From positions 23,171 through 87,170 of the forward strand of contig JBCCEW010000023.1 in NCBI GenBank assembly GCA_039030075.1: a stretch of DNA of 64,000 nt, given 5' to 3'. Of this stretch, positions 7,797-16,916 are shown piece after piece; position 1 is the first letter of the stretch; every line of letters begins with the position of its first letter. Below the pieces are notes generated by a model, which saw only the letters and a list, made by a program, of their open reading frames with translations, had not been told where the DNA came from and searched no databases. This DNA comes from Myxococcota bacterium. Its GTDB lineage: Bacteria > Myxococcota_A > UBA9160 > SMWR01. Both the position numbers and the translations under genes were made by a program.

Positions 7797-9869
7797 CTAC
7801 TCCTCGAGATCTCCAAGCAGCGGCGACGGCGTCCCGACGCTGGTGATCCACAGCTGGTGCACGGCCCGGGTGGCGCCGACGTGGAGGCGCCGGCGTGCCT
7901 CGGGGGTGTCGGCGTAGTGATCGGCGCTGGCGTCGGCGAGCACGACGTAGTCGAACTCGAGGCCCTTTGCCTGTTCGACCTCGGTGATCTCGACGCCGGG
8001 CGCGAAGCTGAAGTCCTGACGCTCGACGCGGCGCAGGCTCGGCAGGTCGCTCTTCTCGAGGCCGTCGAAGTAGGCCGCGCTCGTCTCGGCCGACGGTGTG
8101 AGCACCGCGACGGACGCCAGCGGTTCGGTGCGCACGAGTTCGCGCAGGGCGTCGGCGAGGAAGGCCACGCAGGCGCCGCGGTCGGTGAAGCGGAAGAGCT
8201 CGACCGGCGGGCCCGAGCGGGTGGCCTCGGGGGGCTCGTCCTCTTCGCGAATCGGTCCCAGGACGCCGTGCGCGAAGGTCGCGATCTCCTGCGATGAGCG
8301 GTAGCTGATGCGCAGGGTCTCGAGCGCGGCCCCCTCTACGCCCAACTCGGCGAGGAACGCACTCCACGAGGTGAAGCCCGTATGGGAGAGGACGTGCTGC
8401 TGGGTGTCGCCGGCGAGCGTGAGGCTGCGCTTCTCGTCGAGACAGCCGAGCAGCACCTGCACCTCGATCGCCGAAAAGTCCTGCACTTCGTCGATCGCGA
8501 CGTGCCGGTAGCGCAGCGGAGCCTGCTTCTTCGCGCGCAGCGGACCCACCCGCAGCTGGAAGGCGCGCAGCAAGAGCGCGTCGTCCTCGGGTTCGAGGGC
8601 GGCGTCCACGTCGCCGTCGCCCTCGAGGAAGGCGAAGAGTTCTTCGTTGCGGCGTCGGCAGTGGTCGGCGAACTGGTCGAAGACCGAGGCGCGCACGGCG
8701 CCTGGCGCTCGACGCTCGGCGCACTCGCGTAACAGGGCCGGCCGGGTGAGGACGCTGGCCCAGTCGTCGAGGGCCTGGCGGGCGTTGCGCGGGCCGGGGT
8801 GCTCGGCGACGTGGCGCTCGAGGGCGTCGAGCAGGGCCGGGTCGAGCTTCAGGCGCTGTACGAAGGCGGGCGCGTCGGCGCGGGTCTCGTTCGGAAGCTC
8901 GGGGAAGTGGCGGCGTCGCTGTTCCTTCGCCCAGTCCTTGTAGGTGACGATGCGCACGTTGCCGACCCCGAGCGAGGGCAGCACCGTCGCGACGTAGTCG
9001 CGCAGCGCGGGGGAGAACACCACGAACAGGGTGCGGTCCGAGTCGATGCGCGGGTCGTCGTAGGCGAGGTAGGCGATCCGGTGCAGGGCCACGGTCGTCT
9101 TTCCGGAGCCCGCGTTGCCGCGGATCGCGAGGTAGCCACCGGCGCGCGTGATCAGGGAGAACTGGGTGGGGTCGATCAGCCCGGTGATCTCGGGGAGCCG
9201 CTTGTCGGCGCGACGCCGGCTTCCGTCGAGGTCGGTGCCCAGCCGGCGCAGGGTCGCGTCGTCCTCGTCGTAGGCGCGCAGCGCCGAACGCGCACCGCCC
9301 GCGAGCCGCGGCCGCTCGCGCGGCGCCTCGCGCCACCCGTCGGCGTCGGCCAGGTAGACCCCCTCCGGTGCCTCGATGCGGTCGAGCGCGCCGTCGCGGA
9401 TCCGGACCGTGCGGCGCGCGACGACCTCGCCGGCGCGGGTCTGCCCGCCGAACTCCTCTTCGTACTCCTCGCCCTGCTGGTAGCGGTAGAACACCCGCGA
9501 CACGGGCGCGTGTCGCCAATCGACGATGCGGACCCCCTTCTCGACGCAGGTGGCGCGACCCAGGCAGAGATCGCGTTCCTTGCCGTTCTCGCGCAGGCGC
9601 AGGTGTGCGAAGTACGGCGAGAGCGGATCGACTTCTGGGCCGGAGCGTGAGCGGCGTAGCTGGGAGAGCAGGGCGGTCTGGCGGTTCCACTGCTCGGTGA
9701 GCGCGAACTCGTCCTTCCGCTCGCGCCCGGAGACGAGTTGCTCGCGCAGGCTCTCGAGATCTCGCTCGAGGGCGCGTTCGTCGTCGCGGCTCGGCTCGGT
9801 ACGCTGCGACAGGTGCTTGCGCACCCGCTCGTAGAGCTCGACCTCTTCGTCGACGATCCGGTCCGACAA
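7797..9869 (-). CDS. HelD-like superfamily 1 helicase
   Basis: A 690-residue UvrD/Rep-type ATPase with the layout of HelD, the RNA polymerase-recycling factor. It has a long charged N-terminal coiled coil (residues 1-75), then VDWRHAPVSRVFYRY (117-131), which is characteristic of HelD and absent from UvrD. Walker A is GNAGSGKTT (251-259), motif II is AIDEVQDFS (458-466), and late helicase motifs follow (ISYRSSQEI, GLEFDYVVLAD, HVGATRA). The start is TTG, preceded by GAGGAA at a usable distance. HelD is best known from Gram-positives, so its presence here is notable. It overlaps no gene but is two bases from the hydratase. Confidence 0.85.
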   Translation of the reverse strand: MSDRIVDEEVELYERVRKHLSQRTEPSRDDERALERDLESLREQLVSGRERKDEFALTEQWNRQTALLSQLRRSRSGPEVDPLSPYFAHLRLRENGKERDLCLGRATCVEKGVRIVDWRHAPVSRVFYRYQQGEEYEEEFGGQTRAGEVVARRTVRIRDGALDRIEAPEGVYLADADGWREAPRERPRLAGGARSALRAYDEDDATLRRLGTDLDGSRRRADKRLPEITGLIDPTQFSLITRAGGYLAIRGNAGSGKTTVALHRIAYLAYDDPRIDSDRTLFVVFSPALRDYVATVLPSLGVGNVRIVTYKDWAKEQRRRHFPELPNETRADAPAFVQRLKLDPALLDALERHVAEHPGPRNARQALDDWASVLTRPALLRECAERRAPGAVRASVFDQFADHCRRRNEELFAFLEGDGDVDAALEPEDDALLLRAFQLRVGPLRAKKQAPLRYRHVAIDEVQDFSAIEVQVLLGCLDEKRSLTLAGDTQQHVLSHTGFTSWSAFLAELGVEGAALETLRISYRSSQEIATFAHGVLGPIREEDEPPEATRSGPPVELFRFTDRGACVAFLADALRELVRTEPLASVAVLTPSAETSAAYFDGLEKSDLPSLRRVERQDFSFAPGVEITEVEQAKGLEFDYVVLADASADHYADTPEARRRLHVGATRAVHQLWITSVGTPSPLLGDLEE

Positions 9870-9937
9870 CGGGTTCCTCGAATTCGGGAGCCCGAGAGAG
9901 TAGGGACTCGTTGCCGGGGGCGCTTGCGCACCCGGGA

Positions 9938-10594
9938 TCAGCCGGTCGGGGAAGCTCCGTCCAGATCGCGCGCGAGGTCATGCGGAAACGGCGTTTCGCT
10001 CGGAAGGCGCGCATCGGCTTCCGGCGTCCCCGCGGTCAGGCGCAGGGGCACCACGCCCGCCCAGTGGGGCAGCGCGTAGTCGGCTTCGTCGTCGATGGGC
10101 GGCCCCTGGCGCACCTTCGCCGAGGCCTCCTCCAGCGGGAGGCGCAGCACCTGGGTGGTGCGGATCTCGGTCTCGTTCGGCGGGCGGCAGTGGGCGCTGC
10201 GGCCGCGCATCGTCTTCTCGACGAAGGCCGCGAAAGCCGCCTGCTTCTCGTTCACGTTGGTCACCTCGCGCGCCTGCCCGAGCACGACCACCGAGCGGTA
10301 GTTCATCGAGTGGTGGAAGGCCGAGCGCGCCAGCACCAGCCCGTCGACGAGCGTGACCGTCAGGCAGCACGGAGCACCGGCCCGGAGGGCGCCCAACGCC
10401 CGATTCGCGACGGCGCCGTGGACGTAGAGGACGTCGTTCACGCGCGCGTGGATCGTGGGGATCACGAAGGGCTGGTCGTCCAGGGCGAACCCCAGGTGGC
10501 ACACCAGCGCCTCGTCGAGGATCGCGTGGACGGTTTCGGCGTCATAGGCGCCGCGGTCGCGTTGGCGTTTCAGGGTCGTGCGAGCGGTTTGCAT
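9938..10594 (-). CDS. Flavin split-barrel protein (pyridoxamine 5'-phosphate oxidase-like/NimA-like)
   Basis: A 218-residue cytoplasmic protein of the FMN-binding split-barrel superfamily. The N-terminus (AILDEALVCHLGFALDDQPFVIPTIHARVND) and the following VHGAVANR are typical of the NimA/PNPOx-like group, with a conserved His at about 32 and Arg at 65. These proteins oxidise B6 vitamers, reduce nitroaromatics or bind haem or F420; the specific substrate is not readable. It is divergent from a MocR/PdxR regulator, the family that controls vitamin B6 genes, which favours a pyridoxine-linked role. The intergenic dyad at 10618-10658 is its likely control site. Confidence 0.82.
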   Translation of the reverse strand: MQTARTTLKRQRDRGAYDAETVHAILDEALVCHLGFALDDQPFVIPTIHARVNDVLYVHGAVANRALGALRAGAPCCLTVTLVDGLVLARSAFHHSMNYRSVVVLGQAREVTNVNEKQAAFAAFVEKTMRGRSAHCRPPNETEIRTTQVLRLPLEEASAKVRQGPPIDDEADYALPHWAGVVPLRLTAGTPEADARLPSETPFPHDLARDLDGASPTG

Positions 10595-10617
10595 GGCAGG
10601 TAGGCTGTCGTTCTTCT

Positions 10618-10658
10618 GGTCTGTCGAAAAGGTCCAATTCGAAGAATCTGGACAGACC
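10618..10658. promoter_or_regulatory. Probable MocR/PdxR operator: nested dyads between divergent genes
   Basis: GGTCTGTC (10618-10625) and GACAGACC (10651-10658) form a perfect 8-bp inverted repeat with a 25-bp centre. Nested inside are GTCCA (10632-10636) and TGGAC (10649-10653). The element sits 23 bases from the flavoprotein start and about 30 from the regulator start, where an operator serving both promoters would be expected. Assignment to the adjacent MocR protein is inference from position. Confidence 0.6.
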
Positions 10659-10689
10659 GGTTGAGCGCGCCAGCGTGGAGGACCTCCGC

Positions 10690-12153
10690 ATGGTCTGGAC
10701 CCCCGACTTCAGCCTCGCCGTCAGCCGCGAGGGCAAGCGCCCCCTCTTCGAACGCGTGGGCGCGGCCCTCACCGACGCGATTCGCGCCGGCCGCCTGGCG
10801 CCGGGCGACCGCCTCCCGAGCACGCGCCGCCTCGCCGAGCGCCTGGGGATCCACCGCAACACGGCGATCGCGGCCTACGAGTCGCTCGCCGCCCAGGGAT
10901 GGATCCAGACGGCCCGGGGGCGCGGCACTTTCGTCTCCCGTGCGCTCCCCGAGGTGGCGCCGCGCGCGTTCGCCGAACACCCCGAGCGGATGCCCACGCG
11001 CACGGGCTTCCCCCTGGCGCCGGCGCCCCGCAGTGCTCCGCCGCTCGTGTGGCCGCCACCGAAGGGAGTCCTGTCGCTGGCGGGCGCAGTGCCGGACGTG
11101 CGCGAGACCCCGGTGGCCGACCTCGCCCGCGCCTACCGACGCGCGGTTCTACGCCAACCGCGGCAGGCCCTCGACTACGGAGACGAAGCCGGGCATCCCG
11201 CGCTGCGCGACGCCCTCGCCCACATGCTGGCCTCCCTGCGCGGGCTCCCGGTGGGGCGCGACGACGTCTTCGTCACCCGCGGCAGCCAGCAGGCGCTCTA
11301 TCTGGCGGCGCGCACGATCTGTCGGCCGGGCGACGTGGTCGCGGTGGAGTCGCTCGGATATGCGCCCGCCTGGGAGGCGTTTCGCGCCGCCGGGGCGACA
11401 CTGGTGGGTGTTCCCGTCGACGACCGCGGGGTGCGGGTGGACCGCTTGGCAGCGCTCACCGAACGGCAGCCGCTTCGCGCGGTGTATCTCACGCCGCACC
11501 ACCAGTACCCGACGCTGGCGGTGCTGGCGCCGGAACGGCGCATCGCGTTGCTGGAGCTGGCGCGGCGCAAGCGCTTCGCCGTCGTCGAGGACGACTACGA
11601 CTACGAGATGCACTACGAAGGTCAGCCGCTCCTGCCGCTGGCGAGCGCGGATCGAGCGGGCGTGGTGGTCTACGTCGGGACTCTCTCGAAGATCCTCGCG
11701 CCGGGCGTGCGCGTCGGGTACGCCGTGGCACCCCGTCCGCTCCTCGAGCGCTTCGCGCTACACCGGCGTCCGATCGATCGGCAGGGCGACGCGGCCGTCG
11801 AAGCCGCCGTAGCCGAGCTGCTGTCCGAGGGGATCGTCGAACGGCACGCGCGCCGCATGCGGCGGATCTACCGGGCGCGTCGCGACCATCTCGCCAGCGA
11901 GGTGCGGGACTCCCTCGGAGATGCACTCGACTTCCACCTTCCGCCCGGCGGCATGGCGCTCTGGCTTCGCGCGCGAAGTGGTCTGGACGTCGATGCCTGG
12001 GCCCAGCGCAGCGAGGACGCCGGCGTGCACTTCCTCACCGCGAAGCGCTTCGCCTTCGACGGTCGTGCGCGGTCGGCGCTGCGGCTCGGCTACGCCTATC
12101 TCCAGGAGGCGGAGCTCAGCGATGCAATCGGGCGGATGCGCCGCGTGCTCTAG
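10690..12153 (+). CDS. MocR/PdxR-type transcriptional regulator (GntR HTH plus aminotransferase domain)
   Basis: A 487-residue regulator. Residues about 15-85 form a GntR winged helix (RLPSTRRLAERLGIHRNT, GRGTFVSR); the remainder is a fold-type I aminotransferase-like domain that binds PLP as effector. The PLP lysine lies in VYVGTLSKILAPGVRVGY and the cofactor Asp in VVEDDYDYE. I prefer ATG 10690, which has GGAGG eight bases upstream, over GTG 10675. Known relatives (PdxR) sense PLP and switch B6 genes; the divergent flavin split-barrel gene fits. Its stop is 28 bases from the convergent DUF1302 gene. Confidence 0.88.
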   Translation: MVWTPDFSLAVSREGKRPLFERVGAALTDAIRAGRLAPGDRLPSTRRLAERLGIHRNTAIAAYESLAAQGWIQTARGRGTFVSRALPEVAPRAFAEHPERMPTRTGFPLAPAPRSAPPLVWPPPKGVLSLAGAVPDVRETPVADLARAYRRAVLRQPRQALDYGDEAGHPALRDALAHMLASLRGLPVGRDDVFVTRGSQQALYLAARTICRPGDVVAVESLGYAPAWEAFRAAGATLVGVPVDDRGVRVDRLAALTERQPLRAVYLTPHHQYPTLAVLAPERRIALLELARRKRFAVVEDDYDYEMHYEGQPLLPLASADRAGVVVYVGTLSKILAPGVRVGYAVAPRPLLERFALHRRPIDRQGDAAVEAAVAELLSEGIVERHARRMRRIYRARRDHLASEVRDSLGDALDFHLPPGGMALWLRARSGLDVDAWAQRSEDAGVHFLTAKRFAFDGRARSALRLGYAYLQEAELSDAIGRMRRVL

Positions 12154-12180
12154 CCCGGACGCTCCCCTGAGCGCCGAGCG

Positions 12181-13569
12181 CTAGAAGCTCCACTTCGCGC
12201 GGAAGATCAGCCGATCGTTGTCGCCGTAGATGTTGAGGGGTGCGCTCACGCCCTGCTGGTAGAGCAGCAGGCCGACGCCGACCACGAGGGCGTCGGCGAC
12301 GTCGTAGTCGATGTCGACGCGGATGATCGAGCCCTCCCGGGTGTCCAGGCCGAGAATGATGCCCACGCCCTGCACGTGGAGCGTGTCGTTCCAGAAGTTC
12401 CGTCGGAGCCGCAGCGACAGGGCCGGCGAGTGGCGGCGTACACCGTCGGGTGCGCGGCCGATCTGGCTCTCGTAGTTGAAGAGGAACCGGTCCAGGATCT
12501 CGACGACGAAGGTCGTGTCGGTCAGGCCGTAGTACTCGATGCCGAAGAGGCCGTCGACGCGGCTCTTGCGTCCCGCGTTGAAGAAGCCGATGCCATGCAG
12601 GTAGGCGACCTCACCCTTGAACAGGAAGCTCCCCACCGTGTAGTTGCCGCCGGCGCCGACCAGCCAGAACCGGTCGTGCACCAGCCGCGCGGGAAACCCA
12701 GGGACCTGTCGCCGTTCGAAGCGGGGCGTGTCGTTCCAGAGCCAGGCGCCGTGGAAGGAGATGTCCCAGCCGCTGAAGATGCCGGTCAGGGAACCGGCGT
12801 ACTCCGTGTCTTCGAAGTGGCGCGGCCGCTCCTGAGGGAACTCCATCGTGCCGGGGTAGAAGTCGCTGCCGACTTCGGGGATGAGATCGAAGCGGAGCTC
12901 GGGGATCGCGATCGCCGAGAGCGTCCACTCCTCCCAGTGGGCGTCGACGCGCGCCATGGCGACCGTGCGGCGCAGATCCTCGATGTCGGCACGGGCGGGC
13001 TCGCGCTGGTCGAGCGGGTTCAGGATGTCGAGCACACGCAGGGCTTCCGAGCGGCCCCAGGCGACCACCTGGCGCCCCAGCTTGATGTCGAGCCAGTCGG
13101 TGAGCTCGCCGCGGATCCAGGCGTCGCCGGTATCGAAGAAGAGCTCGTTGTCCGAGAGGACGTCCGAGGTGTAGTCGTCCCGGCCGTTGATCAGGTAGGC
13201 AGGATCGTAGAAGCCGTGGCCCTCGAAGCTCGCGTCCCACTCGAAGGGCAGCTCGAGGTCGAGCTTCAGGTTCAGACGATTGCGCAGGCGCGAGAGCCCG
13301 TGATAGTCCGCGCCCGTGTCCGAGCGGTGGTCGATGTAGTTGACCGAGCCGGAGACCTCGACGCTGCCCGAGAGGTCCCAGAAGCGCTCCTCTTCCTCTT
13401 CGATGTCCTCACGGTCGACCTCGAAATCGGGTTCCTCGGAGTCGAAGCCACCGAGGATGTCGTCGAGGTCGTCTTGACCACGGGCTTCCGGCGCCCCGAG
13501 GACGCCGAGGCAGAGGAGGACCCCCGCGAGCGCACCGCGCACGCGATCCGTCCGAGGGCGCGCTCGCAT
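12181..13569 (-). CDS. DUF1302-type outer-membrane beta-barrel protein
   Basis: A 462-residue exported protein with a Sec signal (GALAGVLLCLGVLGAPEARGQ), an acidic linker (residues about 33-62, rich in Asp and Glu), then alternating beta strands ending in a C-terminal aromatic residue (RAKWSF), as expected for BAM-inserted barrels. Strand motifs such as LGRQVVAWGRSEALRVLDIL match DUF1302/DUF1302-like porins. It is the last gene of an operon with a LolA-like protein and an RND exporter, six bases after the LolA-like stop. It could form the outer-membrane exit or receptor for the lipid or hydrophobic cargo of that exporter; this is inference from linkage. Confidence 0.82.
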   Translation of the reverse strand: MRARPRTDRVRGALAGVLLCLGVLGAPEARGQDDLDDILGGFDSEEPDFEVDREDIEEEEERFWDLSGSVEVSGSVNYIDHRSDTGADYHGLSRLRNRLNLKLDLELPFEWDASFEGHGFYDPAYLINGRDDYTSDVLSDNELFFDTGDAWIRGELTDWLDIKLGRQVVAWGRSEALRVLDILNPLDQREPARADIEDLRRTVAMARVDAHWEEWTLSAIAIPELRFDLIPEVGSDFYPGTMEFPQERPRHFEDTEYAGSLTGIFSGWDISFHGAWLWNDTPRFERRQVPGFPARLVHDRFWLVGAGGNYTVGSFLFKGEVAYLHGIGFFNAGRKSRVDGLFGIEYYGLTDTTFVVEILDRFLFNYESQIGRAPDGVRRHSPALSLRLRRNFWNDTLHVQGVGIILGLDTREGSIIRVDIDYDVADALVVGVGLLLYQQGVSAPLNIYGDNDRLIFRAKWSF

Positions 13570-13575
13570 CTTCCG

Positions 13576-14376
13576 CTAGGGACCCTTCTCGAGTTGGCGG
13601 ACGGTGAAAAGCTCTTCGTCGAGGGGCTGGTTGAACTTCACGTCGCGCGAGTAGAGCACCGTCTTGTGCAGCGTGCTCTCCCCCTTGCGCGTCGACATGT
13701 GCATCTCGGTCGGCACCCAGATGCCGTCGATCTGCTCGAGCTGCTTCACGTCGAAGTACTTGAGTCGCTTTCCCTTCTTCACCCAGTACACGGCCCGCAC
13801 CACCACGAAGTTGTCCTGGCGCACGAACACGATGGCCTTCGTGTAGCCCGTCTCGTCCTTCTCGCGGTCGGTCGTGGGCACCGCCTGGATCTGCCAGGCC
13901 TTGTGACCCTCGACCTCGGTCTCGCGCATCAGCGTGTAGTCGTAGTGGTCGGTGGGCCGATCGGTCATGTCGGCGTAGGTGAAGTCCGAGCCCATGAAGC
14001 TGCCGCTCTTGTCCGAAGAGGCGATGCGCTTCGTGCGCGACAGGGCGGGCAGGTAGAGCCACTGGTCGTCGTCGCGCTCGGGTTCGTCGTAGTCGTAGGT
14101 GAGGAAGCCCGTATCCTCGACGTCCGCGGGCGACAGGAAGAACATGATCGACTGATCGTCCTCGCCGACATCGCGCCCGTACGACTGGAGCTTGCGCACG
14201 CGCTGGTTCCCGCGCTTGTCGATCAACACCATCTCGAGTTCACGCGAACTCTTGTCACCGTCGTCGCGCGCGTCCACGGCTTCCATGATCTCGCGGGCGC
14301 TGAGCTCGGCGCTGGCGGGCAGGGCGAGGAAACCGCCGACCGCGCAGGCGGCGACGATTCGAAGGGTGCGGTTCAT
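13576..14376 (-). CDS. LolA-like periplasmic outer-membrane lipoprotein-sorting protein
   Basis: A 266-residue exported protein: signal peptide IVAACAVGGFLALPASAELS, then a LolA/LppX-like half-barrel of long antiparallel strands with a central helix. Characteristic segments are SRELEMVLIDKRGNQRVRKL, QWLYLPALSRTKRIASSDK and GSDFTYADM. This paralogue group is regularly fused or linked to COG1033 RND exporters and differs from housekeeping LolA (about 200 residues). The start overlaps the exporter stop (ATGA, 14373-14376), indicating tight coupling. It probably shuttles a lipid or lipidated cargo across the periplasm between exporter and barrel. Confidence 0.83.
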   Translation of the reverse strand: MNRTLRIVAACAVGGFLALPASAELSAREIMEAVDARDDGDKSSRELEMVLIDKRGNQRVRKLQSYGRDVGEDDQSIMFFLSPADVEDTGFLTYDYDEPERDDDQWLYLPALSRTKRIASSDKSGSFMGSDFTYADMTDRPTDHYDYTLMRETEVEGHKAWQIQAVPTTDREKDETGYTKAIVFVRQDNFVVVRAVYWVKKGKRLKYFDVKQLEQIDGIWVPTEMHMSTRKGESTLHKTVLYSRDVKFNQPLDEELFTVRQLEKGP

Positions 14377-16808
14377 GCGGCCTCCTTGAGCATCGAGGGC
14401 GTCTGGGTTCGTTCCCCCTCGGGGCCGAACGGATGGAAGGTAAGGACGAGTGCGGGCATCAACAAGAAGTCCGCGATCAGGGCGACGATGATCGTAGCGG
14501 CCAGGACGAGGCCATGGATCGCTTCGCTGTCGAGTACCGAGAGCAACAGCACCAGGAATCCGCACACCAGCGCGGTCGAGGTGATGACGAGCGCACGACC
14601 CACATCCAGGAGTGCGTCGCGCAGAGCCTGCTCGTAGTTTCCTGATTCCTGAAACTCGTGGCGGAAGCGCGAAACCAGGTGGATCGTGTCGTCGACGGCG
14701 ATGCCGATCGCGACGGCGGCGATCGAGATCTTCGCGTAGTCGAGGTAGACCCCGAACCAGCCCATGCCGCCGAGAGCCACCAGCACCGGCGCCAGGTTGG
14801 GCACCATCGAGATCAAGCCGGTCTTCATGGAGCGGAAGGCGGCGATCATCATGAGCGAGATCGCGGTGAAGGCGAGCAGGAAGCCCTGGATCTGGCTGGA
14901 GACGATGTAGTCCATCAGCTTCAGCCAGAGCGCCCCGATGCCGGTGAGCTCGATCGTGCTCGCCTCGACCGGGTTGGCTTCCAGCTCTTTCGCGATCGCG
15001 GCTTCGAGGTCGTAGGTCTCGCTGGTCGGGCCGAGGGCGAGGCGCAGCTCGAGGCTGGCTCGGCGGTAGTCGCTGGAGACGAGCTTCTCGGCTTCCTCGC
15101 CGCCCGAGGTCTCGTAGAGCAGGAGGTACTGGGCCACCAGCTCGCGCGACTCGGGGATCTTGTAGTAGGCCGGGTCGCCGCCGTGGAACGCCTGGTTCAG
15201 GTCCTTCAGGATCTCGACCAGCGAGTAGGCCTTGCGGACGTTCGGGAACTCGGCGAGCGCGAACTGCTCCACCCGCTCGATCTCGCGCAGGACCGCCGGG
15301 TCCTTGATGCCGTCCTCTTCGCCCGCGTCGAAGAGGTAGATGAGGTTGGTTGTGCCGCCCATCACCGAGTCGACCCGTTCGGTGACGGCCTTCAGTGGCA
15401 CGTCGTCGGAGAAGTCGTCGAGCCAGTTCGAATCGACGATGAGCTGGGTCATCCCGACGGCGCATGCCACGAAGAGCAGGGCCGCGCCGGCGAGGATCGG
15501 CACGCGGTGGCGAATGTCGAAATCGGCCACGCGCTGCAGGAACGGCTTGAGGACCTCGCGCGGGGCGGTGGAGCGCGGCTGGGGGCGTTCGCGCCCGAAG
15601 GACAAGAGCGCCATCAGGAGCGTCAGCGACAACACGAAGGCGACGAGCACACCGAAGGCGCTGTACGCGCCCATGTGGGCGATGCTCTTGATCGGCACGA
15701 AGCTCATCGCCCCGAAGCCCACGGCGGTGGTCACGCTGGTCAAGAGACACGGTGTGCCGACCAGGCGGATCGTCTCGACGAGGGCGGCGCGTCGTTCGCC
15801 CAGCTCGTCGAGCTTCCCCCGGAACTCGGAGAGGATGTGGACCGCGTGGGCGACGCCGATCGCCGTGAGCAGCGTGGGCGCCGAGGCGAAGCTCATGTCG
15901 AGCTTCCAGCCGATGACGACCATCATCGCCACCACGCACAGCACCGAGAGCTGAACGACCACGATCGGGGCCAGCGTGCCGACGACCGAGCGGAAGCAGA
16001 TCAGCAGGATCAACGCGATCACGCCGGCGGTGATCGCGTTCAGGACCGGCGTCTCCTGCTCGATCAGCCGGCCGTAGATCGCGTTCAGCGGGACGTCACC
16101 CGAGTGGTAGAAGCGGATTCCCGCGTACTCGGGCCGGGCGAGGATCTCTTCGATGATGCGATCGGTGACGTAGGGGTAGAGGTTCTCGGTCGCGTCGCCG
16201 AGCTCGGGATCGGCGCGCAGGATGTCGAGAGGGTCGGTGCTGGACCGATCCATCTCGATGATCAGGGCGCCGTGGCCCGCGTCTTCGCTGAGGAGCCCGC
16301 CGACGATGGTGGCCTTCGCCAGGTAGCGCTCCCGCAGCGCGAGCAACGCTTCCTGGGTCGCGGGAAAGTCCTCTTCGAGATCGCGGATCTCGATGCCGTC
16401 GGGAACGCCCTCGATGAGCTCGGCGTTCACGAGGCTCTTCACGTCGTAGACGAAGGGCACCTCGTCGATCAGGGCGTCGGTGAGCTGGGCGATCTTGCCC
16501 ATCACCTCGAGGTTCCACGGCCCGTGCTCGTAGTCGGGTGCGTCGTAGAGGACGTAGGAGATTTCGTCGGAGCCGAAGTCCTCGCGGTACTGCTCGTAGG
16601 CGCGATAGGTCGTATCCGACGGGTCGAAGTACGCCTCGTAGCTGTTGTCGATCTGGGCGCGGCCCGCGAGGGTGAGCGCGCCGGCGATGACGGCGAGGGT
16701 CATGCCGAGCACGATCCAGCGGTGGTCGTAGGACCAGCCGGCGATCGTGGCGAAACGGCGGTTCAGGGCTTCGACGAGGTCCGCGGAGCGAGGCGACGAC
16801 GGGGGCAT
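14373..16808 (-). CDS. RND/MMPL-family exporter (COG1033)
   Basis: An 811-residue inner-membrane protein with the RND duplicated layout: one helix near residue 30, a large periplasmic loop (about 55-230) containing YEAYFDPSDTTYRAYEQY, a six-helix bundle (about 240-420), a second helix and loop (about 450-620), and a final bundle with the GIAVDDTIHL segment. It resembles the COG1033/HpnN group, half the size of AcrB, rather than drug-efflux RNDs. It is first in an operon with a LolA-like carrier and an outer-membrane barrel, which suggests export of a lipid, hopanoid or siderophore-like molecule. Substrate unknown. Confidence 0.87.
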   Translation of the reverse strand: MPPSSPRSADLVEALNRRFATIAGWSYDHRWIVLGMTLAVIAGALTLAGRAQIDNSYEAYFDPSDTTYRAYEQYREDFGSDEISYVLYDAPDYEHGPWNLEVMGKIAQLTDALIDEVPFVYDVKSLVNAELIEGVPDGIEIRDLEEDFPATQEALLALRERYLAKATIVGGLLSEDAGHGALIIEMDRSSTDPLDILRADPELGDATENLYPYVTDRIIEEILARPEYAGIRFYHSGDVPLNAIYGRLIEQETPVLNAITAGVIALILLICFRSVVGTLAPIVVVQLSVLCVVAMMVVIGWKLDMSFASAPTLLTAIGVAHAVHILSEFRGKLDELGERRAALVETIRLVGTPCLLTSVTTAVGFGAMSFVPIKSIAHMGAYSAFGVLVAFVLSLTLLMALLSFGRERPQPRSTAPREVLKPFLQRVADFDIRHRVPILAGAALLFVACAVGMTQLIVDSNWLDDFSDDVPLKAVTERVDSVMGGTTNLIYLFDAGEEDGIKDPAVLREIERVEQFALAEFPNVRKAYSLVEILKDLNQAFHGGDPAYYKIPESRELVAQYLLLYETSGGEEAEKLVSSDYRRASLELRLALGPTSETYDLEAAIAKELEANPVEASTIELTGIGALWLKLMDYIVSSQIQGFLLAFTAISLMMIAAFRSMKTGLISMVPNLAPVLVALGGMGWFGVYLDYAKISIAAVAIGIAVDDTIHLVSRFRHEFQESGNYEQALRDALLDVGRALVITSTALVCGFLVLLLSVLDSEAIHGLVLAATIIVALIADFLLMPALVLTFHPFGPEGERTQTPSMLKEAA

Positions 16809-16916
16809 GAGCCACGGGACGATAGGCGACCGGGTCCCTTCGGGGCCAGGCTCTGGCGTGCCCGATGGACCCGTGAGAACGGCGGTCGTCGCGCCTCGGC
16901 AGCGCCGGAGTGCGGC

